Shown: in pieces, positions 44,809 through 53,800 of the stretch | How positions within the stretch are numbered: the stretch's first letter is position 1 | Layout of the letters: each line of letters begins with the position of its first letter | Assembly: GCF_015687155.1 (NCBI RefSeq) | Contig: NZ_JADPQF010000002.1 | Location: 496,001-560,000 of the forward strand | Origin: Aliikangiella sp. G2MR2-5 | GTDB lineage: Bacteria > Pseudomonadota > Gammaproteobacteria > Enterobacterales > Kangiellaceae | Direction: 5' to 3' | DNA length: 64,000 nucleotides | Notes under the pieces: generated by a model | Seen by the model: the letters and a program-made list of their open reading frames with translations, nothing else | Databases searched by the model: none | What the model was told of the DNA's origin: nothing | Made by a program: the position numbers and the translations under genes

Positions 44809-47800
44809 CTAGTTAGCTGCTCGTTCCGCTCTGCGGAAAATAGCAAACATAAGAATCGCGCCTATGATTGCGGGCGGCAATGAACCACCGCCGCCGCCGC
44901 TGCTTGTTGCGCTCTCTGTGTCTCCGCCACCGGTCTGAACTTCTTCGCCAACAACGACATTAATACTCGCCGAGGCTTTGCGATTATGTTGATCAACAAC
45001 GGTTAATGTAAACTGATAACTCCCCTCCGGCACATTAGCCACACTTGCCGAAAGTCGATCTGCATTGTTAATTGTAATTGCAGGCCCTGAATTTTTCGTC
45101 CATCGATAGTTGACTATCTGATTGCCATTATCGGTTACACTACCCGATAACATAATAGTATCTCCTTCGGTCAAGTCTCCAATTGGTGCGATAGTCACAA
45201 TCGGAGTGCTATTTAGTAGGCTCACTCCTCCAGGATCCACAATTACACCGTTTGCTGCGGAATCGGCATCATTAACTCCGCCATCTTCTATCAGCATCAG
45301 TACACACCAGTGGCCCTCGTTGAGTCCAGTGGTATAGGATGCATCACCTATCGCGGGGCAAATTCCTTCATTCCCTGGTGCGCTGAATAAAGCATTATTA
45401 TTATCTATCTCAAAATATGTCCATCCATTATCCGGGTGAAGTTTTCTATAGACAGCCCCCTTTGGAATACTACTTAGTTGCGGAATAATGATATAGGCTG
45501 AGTCACCGGGTTGATTCAATCCGCTAAGAATGAAATTAACCAAACTTAAATTGGTAAACCCATCGTCACTTCCATGATCATTGTAGGGTGTCACATTAGC
45601 GATATCCTGTTCATTGATAGATGCGCCGCCATGATTGCTGTTTAACGCTATTTCACCTAGCGCAACCGACAATCCGGACTCAGTTTCAACCCAGAAGGTT
45701 CCATCTATGTTGCTGGTATTAGCAAGTAACTGAATCGCGTAACTATCTTCGGTCGAATCCAGATAATTAGCGACTCCGTCCCCATCGTCGTCCTGATAAC
45801 CATCAGCCGAATCCAAAATACCGTCGCCATCGGAATCCTCTGTAGACGAAAGTGCCGGTGCGGTATTAATGACTTTCAAGAGTTTGAGCGCGAACCCCTT
45901 TTCCTCTGGAGCCCCATTGTCAGTAACCTCAACGGCTACCTGATAAACCTTTTGGGTCAAGTTAGCAGGGTTAATCGTAAAACTATCAACTGAATTATCC
46001 AGATCGGTCAAAGTACTATCTGTCTGGCTCCAGCTAAATGTGTGACTGTCTGCATTATTTGGATCACTCACTTGAGCACTGATTACCACCTCACCGCCAT
46101 CTCTGGTAATCGTTGTTACAACTTCTCCATTCTGCCTTGCAGTTAATATAGCCTTAGGCGCAAGATTTCTTTCACTAATAATAATTTGGTGAGTGGAATT
46201 TGGCCCCCTTATCGCGTTAACAGCAGCCCCCAATTCCACTATTATCGATTCATCACTTTCTCCGCTACCATCATTAATAACATCAATAAAAAGATAACCT
46301 GATTTTCCTTCGTTTATCACAATTTCCTTAGGCGGATTCTGGAAGTCTGAGGTATTTGCAGTTCCGCTGTAGTTTACCGGAATTGTTACCGGATAAGCAG
46401 GAGCCTCCCCGGAAAGAAATACTTCAACTATCGCCCGACTACCTTCAGCAACGCTCTGCATGTGAGCAACTGAAATGATTGGGCGTATGTTAATTCGCTG
46501 CGACCGGATCGCTCGATTACCTGCAGAGTCAAGCGCGCTCCAATAGATCAAATGACTGCCTGCTGGGAGATAATCTGGTGAATCTAAAGTCACACTTACA
46601 CTTCCGTCTACAGCATCAAAAGCACTCACACCATTTCGGGGAACTGCGGTAAATCGTCCCGTCGCATCAATAGTCACTTCATCGGAAAGGCTGATTGCAG
46701 GTGCTTCGGTATCACTCGCATCAAGGTATTCGTCAAGATTGGACTGACCATCGCCATTGCGATCACCGCTGGCGTCACTGCCATCGTTTGGATCAAGAGC
46801 ATGGTCAACTTCCCAGCCATCAGGCATTCCATCAGCATCGCTATCTGAATTGAATGGATCACTGTTGGCATTATATTCTTCCAAATTAGTCAGGCCATCA
46901 GCGTCAGCATCTTCACTGGCATCAAAAGCATCTTGTGGATCCAGATTATTAGCGATTTCCCAAACATCAGGAATACCGTCACCGTCACTATCTGCAACTT
47001 CGCTCAATGCTGATGTAACAAAAGTCACTTGTTGACTTTCCACAGCTTGCCCTAACACATTGTAAGCTGTTACATAAGCGGTATAGTAGGTCGCTGAATT
47101 CAATCCTGTTAATCGAACTAAATGATTTTCACTTGCTTCGGTATTCGCTTCTTTCAATTGAAGTGAAGAAGGATCATGTCCAAAAGAAACTTGAGCAAAG
47201 GCGTAATCAGAAGTGGCAAAACTTATACTCGCAGCATCAGAAGAAATTTCACTAATTACGGGCTGTGAAGCAAAAACAGGCGCGCCAATATCACCACCGA
47301 CTCCTGAATTAAAGCTGGTAAGTGAGCTCGTGTAAGACTCTCCCTGCAAATTAATCAGACGATAGGTCATTTCATAGTCAGTACTTGATATAAGCCCGGG
47401 AATAACTAACCAATGCTCTCTTTTAATACCCATGCTTCCGGCGATTTGCCATTGGCTACCGCCAACAGGTCGATAACTAACTTCTATCGCAGAAAGCTCG
47501 TCACTAGAAACTTCAACCACGGCCAAACTTCCTGCCCCGGTAACTTGAACAGCGTTAACTGGAGTAGGTACAGCCTGTGAAATAATCGCTCCGTGACTCA
47601 CTTTCATTTGCGCTGTCGCCAGTGGCGTTTGAATTCCACCTTCAATCTCTTGACTAACAGTAAAGCCATGGTGATCGGTTGAATAAACTGAGCAAGCATA
47701 ACTAGTACCAGCAGTTAGATCAGTCAATGTTAACAAATGAGACTTAGTCCTTTTAGCATGACTCGCTTCCAAAGTTTCGCTTCCACTACGACAAACAAGA

Positions 47801-50800
47801 CGACCATCAGCATTAACATCGGTAGCCCAACTAGCGGTTAAACTATTTGAGGTTAACTCTTCAACAGCAACATTGGTCATGAAGTGAGGTTCACCTTGGT
47901 GACCTATATTTTTCGTTTTAAAAGTTAAAATGTCGCTTTGCATTTGATTGCCTGCAGCATCCTGACTTTGAATTTGAACAAAGTACTCGGTCTCTGGTTG
48001 TAGTCCGGTAATTGCGATATTGTGTGGCAGTCGTAGACCATTTCTAGACTCGCTGCTGTCTAGAGCATCGATACTCGTTCCATAAACCAAACTAGTGGTC
48101 GCTGGTTCACAGGTTCTCCATCGAATCACAACATTTTGATGGGTAATGTTTTGTATCATTGGTTTACCCACTAAGCAAGGCGGCTCAGTGTCTGGAGACG
48201 CCAGCGTTGTGAAAGTTATTGGTGCACTTAAAGTGGGTCCATTTCCTGAAGCATCAGTTGAAGACGCGGTTAGTGTATAGGTGGTTTCTGGCGTCAAGTC
48301 AGTTAGAGACAATGAATGTTCTTTTACAAAGTTTTCATCGGTTACAACATGATAATAGGTTCCATCATTGTAAGAAGCGCCACTATTTGCAGGCTCGTCT
48401 GTTGTCCAGATCACTGTTGCCTCTGTATCGGAAATATTGATTACCATTGGCTCTAGTAGAATCACTGGCGCTTCAAGATCAGGCGTTGGCAAGGTTGTAA
48501 CTGTTTGCACACCACTAGTCGTTGGACCATTGCCAGCGTCATCCCATATATCAACAGTAAATTCGTAGCTAGTATTGCCATTTAGGCCGCTTACCGGAAT
48601 AGAGTGACATACAGCTAACTCGTCAAAGCTAATAGTATTTCCATCAACAGATAGTGTTCCCGTTACGGGTTCATCAGCACAGAAATTAATATTTAATCCT
48701 TGGTCATTGATTTGATCAGTTAAAGGACCTTCAACAAATATCGGCGCAATACGATCCGGGGTTGCTAAGGTCGTAAAACTTGTCTGCCCGGTTTCCGAAG
48801 CCCGGTTCTCTTTGTCTACAGAGTGAACGTCTGCCGAATAAAGAGTTTCAGGATCAAGGTTGTCCATTACCAGGCTATGCAGAGTCGTTAAAGTCGCAGA
48901 TTGATATCGCGAACCATTAGATAAATCACAAACACTTGTTCCAGGTTTGTCAGTTTGCCATTCAATCATTGCACTAGTATCAGTGATTTTTCTAATCCAG
49001 GGACCAGAAACTATTTTGGGTGCGTTCGCATCAAAATGCATTAAGAAAATATGCTCAGTGACATCCCGATCAATTTCGTGAGTGACGTTAGTATTTGCAA
49101 ATCCTGAAAGCGCCGGCGGATTGACAGAAACGTCTGTTGGTTGACGGTGGAATATTGGAAATTCAAATTGGCCATCAGCAGCTGAAATTGCATTTGAATT
49201 GGCACCATCACCGGAATTTTCTAAATAATAGCTCACACCATCTTTTGCATAAGCGTGCTCAACACGTAGCTTAACTCCAGGAACGGCGACGCCATTTGCA
49301 TCTAAAGCCTTGCCACTAATGAGAGACATAGGAAGCAGAATATTAATTTGAGTATCAGCGGTAATGCTGACCTCATGAGGGTTGTAGTAAACCGCTGCAA
49401 AATCAGGCACAGAATAATCAGGAATTAAAGTACCAGCGCCTTGCTGAGTCTCTGACTGTAAATAAGGACGTAATTTATAGTCTCCAGCAGAAACTTTAAA
49501 TTCAAAATATCCTGTCGCGTCGGTTACTTGAGGTAAATCGACAACTTGATTATTCAACTTGTCATGAGCAGTGATCAAAGTGTTATCAATTGCTAACCCC
49601 TGTGCATCTCTTAAATAACCTGAGAGAGTCAAGGCTTCGGCAATAACAAAAGTCTGCACTGTATCGGCACTTATTGAAAAGTCCGACACTTTAGTTGCTG
49701 CCAATGTACGATTTGCAAATGGCGGCTCTAGAATTAGGTCAAAAGTTTGATCGGTAAACAATGCCACTGTGAAATTTCCACTGACATCACTTTTTGCGTT
49801 GGTATAGCTAGAACGGCCGTGACTTTCCAGGAAGAACTCTGTCCAATCGGGCGCTAAACCTTGACGCTCTATGTGGCTTATTTTCAGGCTAACACCAGAT
49901 ACAGGATTTCCTAATGCATCTTCAGTAGTTCCGGTCAGAAGTGCTAAAGGCAAATTAATATTTTGATTGGTCGCTCCAGCAACAACAATGTTTTCCTCGG
50001 CAAAGCGGACAGTCGCAAAATCAGGCAATGGATAAGTGGGCACGCTTCCACCTTTCTCACTGGCACCGTAGGGATTTAAATGTGGCTGTACTTTGTAAGT
50101 TCCGGTTTCAACCTGGAACTGATAGAAACCATTGTTATCGGTGTAAATCGCGTGACCGACTTGAGCGCCTCCATCCTGTTTATGCAGAGTAAGTTTTGTA
50201 TTATCAATTGCAACGCCATTGCTATCTCTCAAATATCCAGATAAGGCTACGCCATTAACTAGCGTAAATGTATCGTTTGTATCCGCAGAAATGTGGTAGG
50301 CGTTAATGCTAGTCGCAGCCAAATCTGAACGGCTCGAAGGAGGCACTAGTGAAATATCGATGGCTTGATTAGTAAACAAGGCCATTTGGAAATTACCACT
50401 TGCATCAGTGACTGCATTACTACCGGTGCTCTCGCCAAAGGACTGTAAATAATAATTGGTAAAACCTTGTTGTGATTGATGATCTATCTTAACTTCTACT
50501 CCAGCGACAGGGTTCGCTCCACCGTCAACCACCTGACCGGTTAGCAGTGCAAAAGGTAAGACAATATCAACTTGAGTCGACTCGCTGACCTCTACATTTT
50601 GTGGCGCATAAACGACAGCAGAAAAATCAGGAATTTGATAGCTTGACATTTGTTGTGAACCATTACCAAAAGGATCAAGCATCACTCTAAATTGATAATA
50701 ATCAGGAGCCACATCGAATGAAAACTCTCCCTGATTATTTGTGATAACTGGATCGCCAACCTGATTGGAGTTCGTTTGTAAATGCAAACTAACAATTGCG

Positions 50801-53800
50801 TTGTCGATTACCCTACCCTGGCTATCTTTGACTGTTCCGGTCACTTTAATTGCATCACCGATTAAGGTAATCCAATGAACAAAGTCGCTATCTTTAACTT
50901 GAAGTAATTCCAATGGCGTTGCACTGAATCCACTATCTGTTGGTGGTGTAGCACCAATATAATAGTCTCCTGGTTCAACGAATTTAAATTGATAACTACC
51001 ATCCAGTGCAGTGATTTCACTCGAAATCAATTGACGTTGTTGATTGTAAAGGCTAACGATTGCACCAAGGATTGGAGTACCCTCTCCGGTAACAATACCT
51101 TTTAAGTTAGGACCAAAATCAGTCGGAGGAATTTCATCGCTGTTGTTGTCATCACACACATCTCCCATTCCATCGCTATCAGTATCGAGCTGATCGGAGT
51201 TTGGCGTATAAGGACAATTATCAAGCCAATTTAAAATGCCATCGTAATCGAAATCTTGATTAGGATGCAGCGTTGTAAATTGAACAACTTCACTTGCGAC
51301 CATGTTTCCATAACGGTCTGTTGCTTCAACCTGTAAAAAATAAATTTGACCCGCTAGAAGATTACTTAATATAACCTGGTGCTCTGTGACTAATCGACTG
51401 TCAACTCGTTTTTGATCCAAATTGGTAATCGATACACCAAAGAACAATTCTCCACTTGTTGCAATATTCGTTTCCCAGGAAACAATTGCAGTTGTCTCGG
51501 TAATATCACTGACAATGGGTTGCAATGTAAATTCAGGCGCAGGCATACCCTCTCCTGAATCAAATTCGCCTAATCCACATATACCCACATTACCAGCAGT
51601 ATCAATTAAGGTAGCTTGTTGTTCGTAGATAGTTTGAGGCGTAAGGCCAGTTAATAACACTAGGCCATCGCGAGCAAACTTAAAGTCCGTCGATTGCTGC
51701 CAGTTAGCTTCACCTTTCACTCGATAATTAACGCTAACACTGGCAACCTCATTTGCAGCCCACATCATTTCTGCTGTTTCCCCGAACCCTGTCACTACTG
51801 GATCACCGCTACATTCAGGCGCATCAAGATCTGGACCATCATCGGTAGTTACAAAGAAAGTTTCGCTCGCTGTCAAACCACTGAGTGTTCTTGAAGTAAC
51901 AGTACATTCATAATTGGTGAGAGCCTTCAGGCCTGCGATTGTTAAACCATGATTTATCAATAAATTTTCATCACCATTTTCAAAAGACTCTAACCCTGTG
52001 GAGCAGACCACATGACTGTCGCTAACTAAATTAGTATCCCAGAAAATTGTCATAGCGCTATCGGAAATTCCAAATGCTTCTGGTCCATTAACTATTTCCA
52101 AAATTTGTCCACTGTCGAGTGTGGTAAAGGATATTTCTTCGCTGGTGACACTAAGGCCTGACAATGTTGCTGAGGTTACACGCAAGTAATAAGTGGTATT
52201 GGATTTTAACTGAGTAAGTGGCAATTGATGGTTAGTTCTCAATCCGCTTATTGAATAGAACTTAGTGAGATTGCCAGAAGATTCTCCAAGCATCAAAGTT
52301 GTTGATGCATATCCACTGGTTTGCCATAGCACGACAGCACTCGAGTCAGTTATATCATCAACAAACGGACCAGTGATTATCCATAGTCCACCTCCGCTTC
52401 CAATTCCGAGCGTAGTGAAAGTCACATCTTCTGAGATAGTTGGACCATTGCCAGCGACATCAGAAGAAAATACATTCAAAGTGTAGGTCGTTGAAGGCGT
52501 TAAATTTGTCAATACCATTTGATGCTTGTCAACCAGCTTAGTATCTTCCATTTCAAATTGATTTACACCGTCGGTATAGTTAACTCCGCTAGTTGCTTTT
52601 TCATTGGTAGTCCAGATAACAATTGCGCTGTTGTGAGTTATTTCAATAACAAACGGACCACTAATGATTTCCGGGGCAGTTAAGTCTAGATCTGACAAGG
52701 TGGTTACAGTTTGAGGATCACTCGATACAGGACCATTGCCGGCTAAATCAGAGATGCTACAGATTAGTTCGTAACTTGTGCCAGGCGTTAGTCCCGTTAA
52801 AGTTTTTTGATGACACTTGGACTCACCTTCCAAATTAATGATATTGCCGTCAAGAGAGAGCTGCGCTGTCACTGGTTCATCGGCACAAAATCGAACAGTA
52901 AATTGATTATGGGTAATACCTAAAATTTGTGGCTTCAAAACAAAACCAGGGGGAACAATATCTGCATCCAACAAAGTCGTGAAGTTTGCAGAAACTGGAT
53001 CATTACTTGTACCGTATTCATCTGTCGAAACCACCCAGGCAGTATAGTTTGTGGCCGGAGTTAACCCCGTCAATAAAATACTATGTTCTCTCACCAGCTT
53101 ATTGCTAGAAAAAGTTGCGCCTCCGTCAATTGAAACAACACTGTTAGCTGTCCTATCAGTTTCCCACTCTACAACTGCAGTGGTATCAGTAATATTGGTT
53201 ACTGTTGGGCCGCGAATGATTGATACCGGTTCCGGTAAGTCTTGAGTAGTGAAACTTATAATTGAGCTATTGGTCGAGACGCCCTCAGTGTTGTAGGCAA
53301 TCACTCGAACAAAGTAAGTCGTTGCTGGATCAAGTTGAACGAGTTCAGATTGATGAATAGTTTTCCATCGTCCAACCGATTGTGTCAGTTCAAGGGAGTC
53401 ACTCGCTTCACCAATTAAAATTTCAGCGATGGATATTTCATTTGTTTCCCATTTTAGTGTAGCTGAAAACTGACTGACATTTTCCACATAAGGCTCGACA
53501 GAAAAAACCGGGGCTGGTGGAGATTGATCGCCAGAGTTAAAAGTTGTCAAATTACAATATGCATCATTTCCGTCAGGATCAGTTAGACCAAGTTGATATT
53601 CATATTCAGTGTTGCCGGTTAATCCAGTCAAGATAAATACGCCACTTTGCTCAGCATCATCGGCGACTAATTTTGTCCAGTGCAATATATCGACGTCTCT
53701 ATAAATCAATACGGCATTGGCTATCTCGTCAGTTTGCCAATGAAACTCTGCCATGCTTCCATAACTATTAATTATGGGCGAAGTGCTGCAGCTAGGAGGC

